This document shows positions 1 to 10,420 of a stretch of DNA of 64,000 nucleotides, piece by piece. The translations under genes were made by a program, and so were the position numbers. Origin of the DNA: Avena insularis. Taxonomy: Eukaryota; Streptophyta; Magnoliopsida; Poales; Poaceae. Under the pieces are notes generated by a model. It was not told where the DNA came from, searched no databases, and saw nothing but the letters and a program-made list of their open reading frames with translations. The first letter of the stretch is position 1; the number at the start of each line of letters is the position of its first letter. The stretch covers positions 337,883,527 through 337,947,526 of the forward strand of contig CM042693.1 in assembly GCA_023614405.1 (NCBI GenBank), read 5' to 3'.

Positions 1-1569
1 TTTTCGGCCGGATTTGGGCCATTTTTGGTCCGGACTATCCAGGCCGAACCCAGGTTTCCGGGTATGCCCTGGGGACGCCGGGCTCAGCGAAATCGGCGAA
101 AAAAAATCAAAGCGGCGCGTGGACCCGCCGAGTCAGTGACGGAAGCCGAGACGTCGTCATCCTCGGAACCACGCGGCGACCGCCGGGCACTCTCTCACAG
201 CTCACCACCTGGCCCAACTCCGTGAACCTTCTCGCCTCTTCTTCTACCATGGGCGAACGCTACCCGGCGACGTCGCTGCGCCAACGGCTTTGGCAGCGCA
301 CCTCCAGACTGGGAGGCGCGCATGCTGTCTGAGCCGGGTACATGGCGCCCGGACACGCTGAAGCCCGGGGTGGGCGCCGGCCGGGCGGCATCCCAATCCC
401 GCCGGGGCCCATGTCGGACGAGCTGCCGTACGATGCACAAGATTACATCGCCGGCATGGACAACCCCGCCGAAGCGGAAAGCGCCGACAACCTCCACTAC
501 TGGGGGAACTTCTTCGCGGAGCGGCGCGAACAGGAGCTCAACCGCCACGAGGGGCCGCCGAACGAGTCCCCGCCGAAGTGCAAAAACTTGGCGGGGTGCC
601 GGCGTTGATGGAGTGCACCGGGGCGGACGCTCGCCGCCGTGCTGGAGCACATCAACCGCGGGAACACTCCGCGGCTCGGCTTCCCGCGCAACCCGATGCC
701 GGCGTGCTCCGGCGAACTAGGCGCCGAGGAGGATGGCGAGCATGAGCTCGTTCTCCTCTTCTTCGGCGTCCCACTCTTCCGGCAGTGCGCCGCTTCGCAC
801 GCCGACGGCTGTGAAGCGCGAAACCGTCTCGCTTCGCCCTGGCGCTCCGCTGCGCTGTATGCCAGCGTATCGCATCGGCGAATGCCGCCTCGCCGCCAAC
901 AGGCCACATGCGCCTCGCCCTACAAAACGAAGGCTCGGCGGCGGCCGAAGACGCCGCCTTGAAGATGGTCTGGAGCGATTGCTCACAACGGCAGCATAAC
1001 GCCGCTTGCCGCCGTCGAGCCTCTCGCTGGATATCTGGAATAGTCCGAGAGGGCGGAAGAAAGCGGGCGGCGCATTCTCGGCAGCGGCCGAGGAAGTACC
1101 GCCCGGCGTCGGGCGTTATCGCGTGAGCTTCCTACCGACGCCCGCTTACGCCGTCTGGATGACGGCAGCGAGGGCGCAGGCCCGTCCTACGACCATGGAG
1201 AATACGGCGATCTGGCGAGCAGCTCCGGCGAGAACCGCCGTAAGCGGCAACGGCGACGGCACGGCGGCGAGATGACGGCGAGCGACCCGCCGCGTCGTTC
1301 TATGACAACTTCGGCATGTAGGACGGCGAAGGCACCGGCGGCGATCTTTTTTAAGTTTATTTATGTACTAGTTTCGTTTAAATTTGATGTAATCCGCCTA
1401 TATTCGTCCAACTTAATGAAAATCGCCTAAATTTGATGAATTTTAGCCGAACTTGAAGACTCGGCCTGGGTACGCGGGTGGGAAAATAAACGTACCCAGG
1501 CCGAAAACTAGTTCAGTCCGGCCGAAAACGGACCAATTTTCGGGATTTAGCCAACGAGTGGAGATGCTC
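1..1569. mobile_element. Decayed PIF/Harbinger-like element, right part
   Basis: The right end reads GAGATGCTC (1561-1569), the inverse of the GAGCATCTC terminus common on grass Harbinger-like elements, followed by a possible TAA target duplication (1570-1572). The left end is outside the window. The inside is very GC-rich to about 1330 and then AT-rich (1340-1440), as expected of a captured or decayed coding part followed by a 3' untranslated part. The motif GGCCGAAAA occurs near the right end and its inverse near position 1. Assignment rests on termini and composition only; a Mutator-like origin is possible. Confidence 0.45.
250..1321 (+). pseudogene. Degenerate element-encoded ORF ending in SFYDNFGM
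   Basis: Short frames on the plus strand, the clearest at 342-608, are broken by stops and shifts. The last codons (1298-1321) read FYDNFGM then TAG. A minus-strand remnant at 6368-6637 ends FYRYFGM, so both probably derive from the same family of element-encoded proteins. I do not recognise a catalytic domain here. Probably a non-autonomous or accessory protein of a Harbinger-like element; no function can be given. Confidence 0.35.
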
Positions 1570-1572
1570 TAA

Positions 1573-2010
1573 GCCCTCCGTCTCCGTTGATGGCATCTTT
1601 GGCTCGCCTCTCGTCGGCGGTGTGGCCAAAACATGACTCCTTGTTGTGCGTGTCCAACAAGCGTTAGGGTGAATGGCAAGGACGAGGCTATGTACACCGT
1701 TGCCAGCGCTTTTTGGTCGATGCCTACTACGGTCTGTTTTGATCCCATCGTTCACTAGCCATTCTTAGGCGCTTAAGGGCAGTATGTGTTGGCTTGTGTC
1801 TTCCCAAAGTTCAAAATGTTCTCTTGAAGTTTTCTTCTTGGGTCGTTTGACGACCTAGAAGCTCGGTGTATAGCTGCCATTCTTGGCAGGAGATGATACA
1901 AGACGACTCCTTGTTTAGTTGGTGTGGGTTGTGCCTTAAACCGTGTGACTATGGGCCATCTTGGCCTCTTCTTCTGTGAATTATGATATTCTAATATCAT
2001 GGCCCACTTG
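1573..2010 (+). repeat. Diverged dispersed repeat, copy 1
   Basis: This stretch is collinear with 3266-3975. Shared blocks include CTCCGTTGAtGGCATCT, GGCTCGCCTCTCGTCG, GCGCTTAAGGGC, CTAGAAGCTCGGTGTAT and TTGGTGTGGGTTGTGCC. Copy 1 lacks roughly 270 bases present in copy 2 (about 3355-3600). No intact reading frame is conserved between copies, so it is probably non-coding transposon-derived sequence of unknown class. Confidence 0.65.
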
Positions 2011-2591
2011 CTCATCCTCCTCCTCCACCTCTTTGATTATTTCTCTAGACGTGTACTCGGGGGCACTGGGCATCCAATGGGAAAGAGAGGCAACGGCTAA
2101 GCAAGATTCCCCAATCCAACGTGTGACTCGGCGCCTGATGATGTGCATACTAGCTACTGTACTTTTCCTTCCGATTATGGTTTAATTTTGTGATCTCATC
2201 TTACTTAATATGCTAGTACCGCCATTATGTCTTTAATTTTGTTTGTTTTCTATGAAGACCCGTCATGGTGTCGGCGTCAAATGTGTCATTGTCCGTAGGA
2301 AGAAGTAGGGACCCATTTTTCTTTCCTGTAACTCTTGTTTTGTCGTTGGCTTCGATCGGCCAGTCCACGTCTACCCCCATCTTCTTTTCTCTAGGGTAAA
2401 AGAAAGGACCATAAATGGTAGCGCGGGTCGTATGCGATGAAGCTTTCTAAGCATCGTGCGTCCATGTGTCCGGTCCAGTCTTCAGCAGACACTTGTGTAT
2501 ATACTAGTAATCGTGTATGTGCAGTACACGTATTGGCGTACAGTATTTTATATAAATATCTTGTTGAGTACTGGCATAAATATTTACCAAC
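2011..2591. other. Stretch without recognised gene
   Basis: AT-rich sequence with no credible coding frame. The end (about 2540-2591) is collinear with 48245-48287, part of a duplicated locus described in the findings. Confidence 0.4.
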
Positions 2592-2661
2592 TACTTCCTC
2601 CATTCTAAAATAAATACAAGATGTTGGCTAAAACATCTTATATTTCGTAACCGATGGAGTA
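2592..2661. mobile_element. Stowaway-like MITE (short)
   Basis: The element CTTCCTCCATTC...GATGGAG (2594-2659) is bounded by TA dinucleotides (2592-2593 and 2660-2661), the Stowaway/mariner target duplication. The termini match the grass Stowaway consensus CTCCCTCCGTTC. A related sequence at about 48287 lacks the insertion and keeps a single TA, which looks like an empty site. At 66 bp it is shorter than most Stowaways, so it is probably internally deleted. Confidence 0.7.
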
Positions 2662-2699
2662 GTAATAAATAACTTTATTAGAGTTTGTTGTTCCACATC

Positions 2700-3170
2700 A
2701 ACAATGGTGGCGGCGGGGCCATCTCCCTCGTGCGGTGGTGGTTAGTTCCCTTGACATGGCGACACATGAATCAACGGCATACCAAATGGGGCTTCGGGAC
2801 TCGGCGTGGGACGTGACACGGTGATGATGAAAGGAGACACGACCTCCCCGCGGCGGAGGCGCCCCTGGTACTACGAACATGAGCTCTCAGCCCGATCATC
2901 GGCCCATATGAGCTTTGGCGGGCAAGTAGATCAGGGCTTGTGACGGCGGGTGAGCATGGTGGTGGCAAGTTCCCTGGCGATGGCGCCACGTGAATCAACG
3001 GTAGACCAAGTGGGGCTCCAGGACTCGGTGGCGGACGCGACACGACGACGACGAAAGGAGACACGACCTCCCCGTGGCGGAGGCGCCCCTGCTACTGCGA
3101 CCGCGAGCTCTGAGCCCGCTCGTGGCCCCCTAGGGCTTTGGCGGGCATGCAGATCAGGCTTGTGACGGTG
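2700..3170 (+). repeat. Two-copy tandem duplication, about 223-bp unit
   Basis: Unit 1 (about 2715-2940) and unit 2 (about 2941-3165) share ATCAACGG, GAAAGGAGACACGACCTCCCC, GGCGGAGGCGCCCCTG and CTTTGGCGGGCA in the same order, offset about 223 bases. They differ at many positions, so the duplication is old. Frames such as 2950-3165 are not conserved in the sister unit and I do not call them genes. Confidence 0.65.
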
Positions 3171-3265
3171 TGATCGTGGTGGCGCCTCAAGTGGTTGGTT
3201 GCTAGGGTCGGCTAGATTCTCACCGTCTAACTCTCTTTTGAGTGGTGGTGAGACGGTGACCAGCC

Positions 3266-3990
3266 CTTTGGCTCCGTTGACGGCATCTCTGGCTCGCCTC
3301 TCGTCGACGCTAAGGCCAAAAGGTGACTCCTTGTTGCACATGTCCAACGAGCGTTGGGGTCGACGGCAAGGCCGTGGCGATACCCTGCATGAAGCTGACA
3401 ACTACGACACCCACGAGCGCCATCACCTCCTTGGAGGCGTCATCATGGTGCTACTTCCCCGCCCCGATCACCCATGAAAACCTTATATCGGGACTTCGTA
3501 TCAGGTGGCGATGACGTGGTTGTGCCATTCCCTTCTTGGAGGCGCTGCCTAGGTAACTCTTAAGAGTCCTCGTTGTGCCAGTTGGAGTCGATAGCCGTCG
3601 CTCAGAGTATGTGCTTCCGAGGCGCTATGTACACTGTCGCTGAAGCTTTGGTCGAAGCCTACTCCGGCTTGTTTCGGTCGCGTCGTGCACTCGCCATCCT
3701 TAAGCGCTTAAGGGCGGCCCGTGTGTTGGCTTGTGCCTTCCTGAAGTTCGAGTAGTTCTCCTGAAATTCCCTTCTTCGGTCATCTCACGGCCTAGAAGCT
3801 CGGTGTATTGCCTCTTTGCCATTCTCGGAGAGAGACGATACAAGACAAGTCCTTATTTTTTTTATTTGGTTGGTGTGGGTTGTGCCGTAAACATGTGGCG
3901 TTGTGTTTGTATCGCATAACTTTTTGACGCTGTACCGGCCATCTCACCCTCATCTTCCGTGAAATATGATACATATTCTCGTACTAGAAA
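3266..3990 (+). repeat. Diverged dispersed repeat, copy 2
   Basis: Longer sister of 1573-2010, with the same blocks in the same order. Its right edge (about 3990) adjoins sequence homologous to the locus at 48360. No conserved coding frame. Confidence 0.65.
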
Positions 3991-5399
3991 AAACTACTTG
4001 GACTCGGTACACTAGAGCCACAGTTGCTGCTTCTCGCCTTCCCACGAGCGACGACGAGTTCGACGACGGACGACGCCAGCATCGTCCCAAGAATTGAGCC
4101 ACATGCCAAGCCGTTCAAAGCTGGGTCTTCGCGTTTCGCCAGCAGCGCGCGTGAGTTAACGTACGTTTGACCAATGGTGCCCGTTTCTGTATACGATTCA
4201 TTCATCTGAATCTGAATGAAAAAACCACGTTGTTTCTCAGGTCACATGCGGGCGGAAACCACCGTTGAAACAGCCGTACCATATGCACAGCATGTACTGG
4301 TTGGCGTCTGGCGCGACGGGGACAGCCGCAGGTTAGCGTAGCATGGATCGATGCAGCTTCTTTTTTATTTCAGATCACGCGTGCGTCGATGCAGGTTCTT
4401 CGGGGGTGCGACGGAGACACGAAGGCGTGGCACCCGTGCGTCTCCTGCACGCTACCAATCAGAGTCAGAGGATTCCCTCGAATGATGCGTGCGTTTGATA
4501 TTTTCTTTCCAACCGTAGGCAGTGCGCTGTTGCAGACTTGCACTCTTGCCGTGCTTTGATGCCTTGATGACTGATGAGGCATACGCGCACGAAGGTGAAC
4601 CCATGCTAGCTGCTGCTCATGTCCTATCTGACGGCTACAAGAAAAATGAAAGGCTATGGATATGCTTGTGTTTTCTTCTGATGCCTGAACGATCTTGTCA
4701 GTTAGGCCAAGTTTTGTATTTGTCCTTTTTTTTCAGTCGTAATGAATTAGGCTTGGAGTGTGATTTTCGCGTGATAAAAAGGTACTGTTTGGTTTTATGC
4801 TCCTGGGAACTAATTTTGCGCCACCACGAGTCATAAGCTTGTCTAACAAAAGGTTTAGTTGGTGCCAACATTTAAGTACTGTACTTCTTATCCATTATCA
4901 GTCCATATTTGGCTCCGGTTCTGTACTATACTACTAAGCCAAACCTTTTGTTAGACTTGGTTTATTGCAAGGGCTGACGGCGGCAGCGTGGGCGACTCTT
5001 TTGCTGTAGTAAATTCGAATCCAAGAAACATCGGTTACTTATGTGGCGAAGACTAGGTATACACTATGTGATCGTCATGGGTGTTCTAACCTCTCACGTG
5101 AACTGAAAATTAAAACCAAGGATAACTGTTTTGCACGTACGGTAAGTAGCTGATTAGGTTGGGGTTTGGTGGTCTTGTTGCGCATTACAGCTTCCTCGAG
5201 CTATGATGTTTTATTACTGTTTGAACCAGCCGCCGCATACAGATCGGCAGTGATGATTGATGAGCGCCGAAAGATACCGATAGAGTGGCTATATTGGACA
5301 ACCAGTGATATGAGGCAAAGCTGGTCGATGTCGATCTGTTCCCGACTTTGGCATATATTACGACAATATATAGCGGGAAAACAAAATTTAAATAACAAA

Positions 5400-5471
5400 G
5401 TCGTTGTAGTATAGTGGTAAGTATTCCCGCCTGTCACGCGGGTGACCCGGGTTCGATCCCCGGCAACGGCG
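5400..5471 (+). tRNA. tRNA-Asp (anticodon GUC), copy 1
   Basis: 72-nt cloverleaf. Acceptor stem GTCGTTG (5400-5406) pairs with CAACGGC (5464-5470), discriminator base G at 5471. Anticodon stem CCCGC/GCGGG encloses loop CTGTCAC with anticodon GTC at 5433-5435. The T-arm contains GGTTCGATCCC (B box) and the A-box region is TAGTATAGTGGTAAG. There is no intron. A run of six T (5475-5480) follows as Pol III terminator. It supplies aspartate in cytosolic translation. Sequence identical to the copy at 9864-9935. Confidence 0.97.
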
Positions 5472-5474
5472 AAC

Positions 5475-5480
5475 TTTTTT
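5475..5480 (+). terminator. Pol III terminator of tRNA-Asp copy 1
   Basis: Six T residues four bases after the tRNA 3' end. Confidence 0.85.
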
Positions 5481-5859
5481 GGTCTCCATGGGCTATTGTT
5501 GGGCCGATGTTGCCATTCTCCCCTACCGCCAGAAAAGCGGACAAACACTCGTGCCATATGCTGCTCAGCTTCATCATTTTTTTTTCGGGGATGCTCAGCT
5601 TCATCATGACTGACGGGACTCGAACGAGCTGACGAAGTAATAACCAAAACTTAAAGTTGCACGGCGCGTTGAGCACTAGATCACCTCCACTCGTTCTGCG
5701 TTTCGGGTTTCAATTCCGACACTATTTAGCACCTAACATTCGGCCTAAGATGGCTGAGTTTCCACTTCGTTTTCAGGGCCTGCGTTTGGCCAAATTCAAA
5801 CAAACATGACGAAATTTGGAAAAATATAGACGATTTCATTAAAATATTGGCAAGATCGT

Positions 5860-6300
5860 ATATATTATGTCAAATTCGGACGTATACCTGAATTTTGACT
5901 ATAGTAGGTTAACATTCGGAACAAGATGGTTATTGAGAAGATTCTTCCTAGGCGTGCCTCTGACTCGGTTTTCCGCTTTTTGGCCTCTCTGCAGCTCTGG
6001 TACCCGTTGTGTAGGCAGCGGGACAAGGCGAGGTTGGACGCTACCCTTCGACAGCTCTTGGAGGCGGTCCGGCGTCTCCCCCCTAGCTCGGCGTAGCTCC
6101 ACCTCTTTGGTGCTCTCTCGTCTGGCGAGATGGACCCCCCACCATAGTCTTCGTACTTTCAGTCGTTTTGGGTTGGTTTGTGTTGTGGCCCCAGCATTTG
6201 TTGTGTGCTTGACTGTAACCTTTGGATGCTTGTTGTGGACGTTTGCTTTATTTATAAAGCGGGGCGAAAGTCTATTTCGAGAGGGGTTAAAGAAAAACTA
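5860..6300 (+). mobile_element. Probable 5'-truncated LINE 3' end
   Basis: The end reads TTTATAAAGCGGGGCGAAAG followed by an A-rich tail (6287-6306), a pattern I associate with 3' ends of grass LINEs. Upstream is a GC-rich frame (5867-6301) without recognisable domain. No LTR or inverted repeat. Assignment is tentative. Confidence 0.4.
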
Positions 6301-6309
6301 AAAAAACAT

Positions 6310-6740
6310 AGAAATAACTAATACTACATGATGCCAATGCCGACGCCGATATTGCCAGATGTGCCATTCACATGCCGAAGTAGCGATAGAACGACGTGTA
6401 ATCGGCGTCCCGTGTCCCGTCGTTGTCGCCGTCGTCACCGTCGTCGCTCGGCAGTTGCGATGGACGAGAGCTTCCCTGGCTGATGTCGCCGCGGCGCCAT
6501 GGTTGCAATGAGGGCATGGCCTCGTCTTCATCGTCGTTAAGGACGATGAGTGGCGCATCCTGGTAGACGCGCTGCCGGCGAGTGCCACGTGATGCCTGCC
6601 GCCCTTGCATACGCCGGTGTGTTCGGTCTCCTCCCACTCCTAGTCCGCCCTCTACAAGGCGTTCGGCGCCTGCATCGGCGGCAAGTTGTTGAGTCCGCCC
6701 TGGACTATTTTGGATGCGGTTTCAGCACCTGCTCGTGGTT
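6310..6740 (-). pseudogene. Remnant of Harbinger-like element ORF ending in FYRYFGM
   Basis: A minus-strand frame (6368-6637) has an acidic run (DDGDDGDND) before the terminal FYRYFGM. This mirrors the FYDNFGM terminus at 1298-1321, pointing to two remnants of one element family, here inverted. The N-terminal part is missing. No catalytic residues can be seen. Confidence 0.4.
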
Positions 6741-6754
6741 GCTCTGCTGCTTGG

Positions 6755-7480
6755 TCCTATAGAAGAGCAAAAGAGTTTGTAGTAGTAGTGTTAGGCATGA
6801 AATCATTACAAAGTTTGTCCCCCGGATTGCATGTATCTGGAGAAAGTAAAATAATTTGATTTCTAGGGAGAGCTCCGGAAGTTGGGTGTACAGATGCAAA
6901 TGGAAAGAGAGTTTCATCCAACACAACATCACAAGAAATATACTTTGCCGGAAGAAACTTGCAAACATGTTACTCCTTTTTGGCAAGGACGGTAGCCAAT
7001 AAAAACTCACTAGGTAGATCAAAAAGTGAGTTTTTGTTTATTATAGGGATGTAAATTAGGTCAATAAACACAACCAAACACACCAAAGGATGACTAGTAT
7101 GGTGTGATATCTAGAAGGCGTTTGATGGTGTATCAAAATTAATGACTTTGCTCGAAAGCATATTTATAAGATATGTGGTTGTGAACAAAGCGTCGTCCCA
7201 AAATTTCAATGTCATGGATGCATGAGCGAGTAAAGCTAACCACAACCTCAACTATGTGGCAGTGTTTTCAATCTGCCGAACCATTTTGTTGATGGGCATG
7301 AGGGCATGATCCATGATGTGAAATCCCTTGGGTTTGGAAGAAAGTATTTTATTTTTCATATTCACCTCTCCAATCGGTCTACATGGTGATGATTTTACGA
7401 TCAAGGTGCTGTTCAACAAGTTTTTGAATTTTTTTAAATACTTGGAAAACATCATAAGGGCATTTTAGGAGATAGATTCA
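6755..7480 (-). pseudogene. Ty1/copia pol fragment (integrase C-terminal region)
   Basis: Read on the minus strand, scattered frames give PINKMVRQIENTA (near 7300-7260) and KFLPAKYISCDVVLDETLFP then HPTSGALPRNQI (6960-6860). These are typical of the region following the copia integrase core, where the family has phrases such as RVYISRDVVFDE..FPF. Multiple stops and frameshifts break it, and no LTRs are seen, so it is a solitary internal fragment. Confidence 0.6.
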
Positions 7481-8232
7481 AGTAAATTTGCTATAGCCAT
7501 TAATGCGGAGCAAAATGGAAAGCTCATACAATGAAAATCTAGAGGCACCATTTGGTAAGAGATGATATCTTCTTTGAAAAGTCATGTATGTTTTGCTAGA
7601 TCATGCAAGTAGTACTAAATCATGTTTGTTGTTATTACCTGCTTCTTCCTTGTGATTTTCTTCCTCTTCATGCATTTATTCTTGATGAATTGCTTCCTCA
7701 TGATCTTCGGGACTGAAATCGAAATCCAACATCTCCTCACCTATAAAATAAGGAGAGAAAGTTAAGTCATCTAGCATAGTGGATTCTTTGCCAAAAGCTT
7801 GGCTATGTATGACAACTTTGAACCAGCAAACGGATAGAAAAATACTCCTACACTTGTCTATGGTGATAATATGAGTGTTTCGAGTGCAAATTGTTGGACG
7901 AATACTCCTACACTTGTTTTCATGCGGTTACTGTCCTGATAAATTAAGACACATCTTGTATGACAGTTATCATTTCTGTCTGTATAGTTCTACTAAATTG
8001 TAGCTAGCTACTACCGCGAACATTAATGCCTGAGAAATAACAACAATTTAATCAAGTTTTCCATAGTTATACCTGAATTTTATCAACTCCTAGTACTTAT
8101 ATAGTGATGTCTTGTTTTTAGGAGTATCTTCTTGTTCAGCTGGGAGCTGCTTGTCTGATGGGAGCTGTAGAGGCCGGTGGTCTCCAGGATGCCGCCATGG
8201 GACGGGGACACGTGCATCATCAGGAGAGTACG
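7481..8232. other. AT-rich stretch without recognised gene
   Basis: No conserved frame; possibly the upstream or variable part of the copia fragment to its left. No terminal repeats or RNA gene seen. Confidence 0.35.
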
Positions 8233-8358
8233 CACCTGACCAGCCTGGCCCAGAGAGGCTACCAGTAGAGCGCACACCTGACCAGCCCGACACGGAGGGA
8301 CCGTCAGCAGAGCGCGCACTTAACCAAACAGACACAGAGGCGAACGGGGAAGGACAAA
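8233..8358 (+). repeat. Three-copy 42-bp tandem repeat within a small frame
   Basis: Units start at about 8233, 8275 and 8317, each 42 bases. In the frame 8112-8396 they encode 14-residue repeats: PDQPGPERLPVERT, PDQPDTEGPSAERA and LNQTDTEANGEGQT. The period is a multiple of three, so the frame survives, but the 94-codon frame has no known domain. Another long frame exists on the minus strand through the same repeats. I list it as a repeat, not a gene. Confidence 0.6.
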
Positions 8359-9863
8359 CCAAGTGTTCGTGTATGTTCGGACTAACCCATCGATGACCTA
8401 AATTAGGTACACAGTCGTCCGGTCCGAGTCTGTTTGGGTCGCCCCGCTGGGTCGTCGCATTTTGGCCCAGCGTTGCGTGGACCCGATTCAAACGCGGTTG
8501 GGTCGTTTGGATATGCCCGGTGGAGATGCCTTCGGCTAGCATGAATCGATGCATTGATGCAGGTTCTTTGGAGAGCAAGGGAGACAGGAAGGCGTGGCAG
8601 CCGTGCGTCTCCTGCTCACCTGCAACTGCAATCAAACGATTCCCTCGAATGAAAATGATGTGTGTGTTTGAGGTTTCTTCATACCAAAAACCATGATGAA
8701 CGATGTCTTGATGATTGCTGAGGCCTGAGGGAGAGGCATCGACATGCCAAAGGGAACCCATGCTGCTGCTCATCTCCTATCTGACGGCTAAACGGAAAAT
8801 AAAACGCTATAAGCAGAGGATGCTTGTGCTTTCTCCTGATGCCTGAACAATGTTGTAAGATAGGCGACTTCTGAATTTTTCATTTTTTTTCTCACTCGTA
8901 ATGAATTAGGTAGTCCGGGAGTTTTATTTTCTCGTAATAAAAAAGTCGTTGTTTGAATTTGCCCGACCAAATTATAGCAACTGCCAATTTTTTTAGTTTG
9001 GTGCCAACATATAAGTTCAGAAGTACTGCACTACTTAGCCATCACCAGAAGTTCTCTGTTTATTTTGATGCCAAAGTTAGCAAATATCTGGCAATATTTG
9101 GCTCTGGATAGGTACTATACTGACCTCAAACCTTTTTTCAGACAAGCTTGTGGTTCCTTTTTACCATAGTTTGCGCAGCGTATCGCCAACCGTCCCGTTG
9201 GTCGTAAAGAATGGTGCTTGCAGCTTGCCACAGCTAGACTGATGTCCCGTTGGTCGTAAAGAATTCGGCTGCAGGACTTTGACATCAAATACAGTTAGTC
9301 TTCATTTTCATGCGTTTACCATTGTCTGGGTACAAGATGGCCCTCGTAGTCGTGGACCGACTAGTCGTTCAATTTGCGTGGCATTCCCGGCATGCATTAT
9401 GTGTTCCTGGCCAATGACGACAGAGTGGAAGGATCTCTCGTCGCAGTAAATTCGAAGCCAATTTTTTTCAAGAAAAACGGCTATGACAACTCTTTTGCAC
9501 AATAGCAGATTAAGGTGGGGTTTGGCGATCTCGTTGTGCAGTACCGCTTTGACGTGTTATGAAGGTTGGCTACTGTCTGATCCAGCTGTATGCAGGCAGG
9601 GATAGGATTGTGTTCGAAATACTAGAAAAACTTGTACGTGGGTCAAAGAGCCAAAGATCATCACATGGTGGGCCAATGGCCGTCCAGTTTATTTGCCCGC
9701 AATTAACGGCACTGAACATGAATATGCAGTTCAATGATTGATGATTGAACAACACGTGATCTGGGGCAGATGCTGAGTGATATATATTCGTTTCTGTTCG
9801 TGTTGTAACGTGTGCAAAATACTTTACGCTTTATATTCTTTCACAACAAATTTGCACAAGCAA

Positions 9864-9935
9864 GTCGTTGTAGTATAGTGGTAAGTATTCCCGCCTGTCA
9901 CGCGGGTGACCCGGGTTCGATCCCCGGCAACGGCG
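9864..9935 (+). tRNA. tRNA-Asp (anticodon GUC), copy 2
   Basis: All 72 bases are identical to copy 1. Anticodon GTC lies at 9897-9899; the acceptor stem and T-arm are intact. It is followed by TTTT at 9947-9950 and seven T at 9956-9962. The tRNA is unchanged although the surrounding duplication has diverged strongly. Confidence 0.97.
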
Positions 9936-9946
9936 TCATTTCTTCA

Positions 9947-9962
9947 TTTTATTCCTTTTTTT
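9947..9962 (+). terminator. Pol III terminator region of tRNA-Asp copy 2
   Basis: T4 (9947-9950) then T7 (9956-9962) downstream of the tRNA; the second run is the stronger candidate. Confidence 0.7.
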
Positions 9963-10060
9963 CTGAAGATGAACATGAATCGGGCCGTCGCTACAAAGCC
10001 CTGTCTGTCAGTGAACCAATGCTAAAGTTTGCTGGGCGCGTTGAGCATTACTCCGCCGTC

Positions 10061-10420
10061 ATTATTTTGTTCGTGCGAACTAAGTGAAAAGGCGGGCTTC
10101 ACCCCGCCGTCATTATTTTGTTCTTACACAGTATGGCTGGCATGGTATTGCACTCATTTTGGTCTACAAACTAAACATAGCATTCATGCACGTGAAAGCC
10201 CTCATAATACTGATTTTTTTTTATATTCTGGATGCTAAAAATTGAAAATACAATATTATAAATTCAATTGTTCTGGATGCACGTGAACGCCAATATTAAA
10301 AATAGTCCGAGGGTTCTCAATGTACGTATCTAATATCAATATAATCTATATTCCGCAATCTTCCACGTCCCTCCCAGTTGCAAATCTCCTCGTCAGAACC
10401 ATCCTAATAGATCAGCTGAA
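10061..10420. other. Presumed 3' flank of the kinase gene
   Basis: AT-rich DNA between the tRNA duplication and the kinase stop codon; presumed to contain the 3' untranslated region of the minus-strand kinase. An 18-bp segment, ATCTCCTCGTCAGAACCA (about 10386), repeats coding sequence near 10526. No other feature seen. Confidence 0.4.

Larger units (their letters stand above)
4333..5700 (+). repeat. Segmental duplication with tRNA-Asp, copy A
   Basis: Collinear with 8533-10060. Matching blocks include TCGATGCAGGTTCTT, AAGGCGTGGCA, CCGTGCGTCTCCTGC, ATTCCCTCGAATGA, TCCTATCTGACGGCTA, GATGCCTGAAC, TCGTAATGAATTAGG, TTGGTGCCAACAT, GGTGGGGTTTGG-like, the whole tRNA, and GCGCGTTGAGCA after it. Flank identity is moderate with many indels. 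No protein-coding gene is evident. Confidence 0.8.
8533..10060 (+). repeat. Segmental duplication with tRNA-Asp, copy B
   Basis: Sister of 4333-5700, offset about 4.2-4.5 kb with indels. The interval between the copies holds LINE-, Harbinger- and copia-like remnants, so the two copies were probably once closer. Apart from the tRNA no gene is seen. Confidence 0.8.

Noticed and set aside
195..987. Several long overlapping frames on both strands (for example 195-650 minus, 322-720 plus, 497-907 minus)
   Set aside because: GC-rich DNA lacks stop codons by chance; no domains, no splice logic, and all lie within a decayed transposon.
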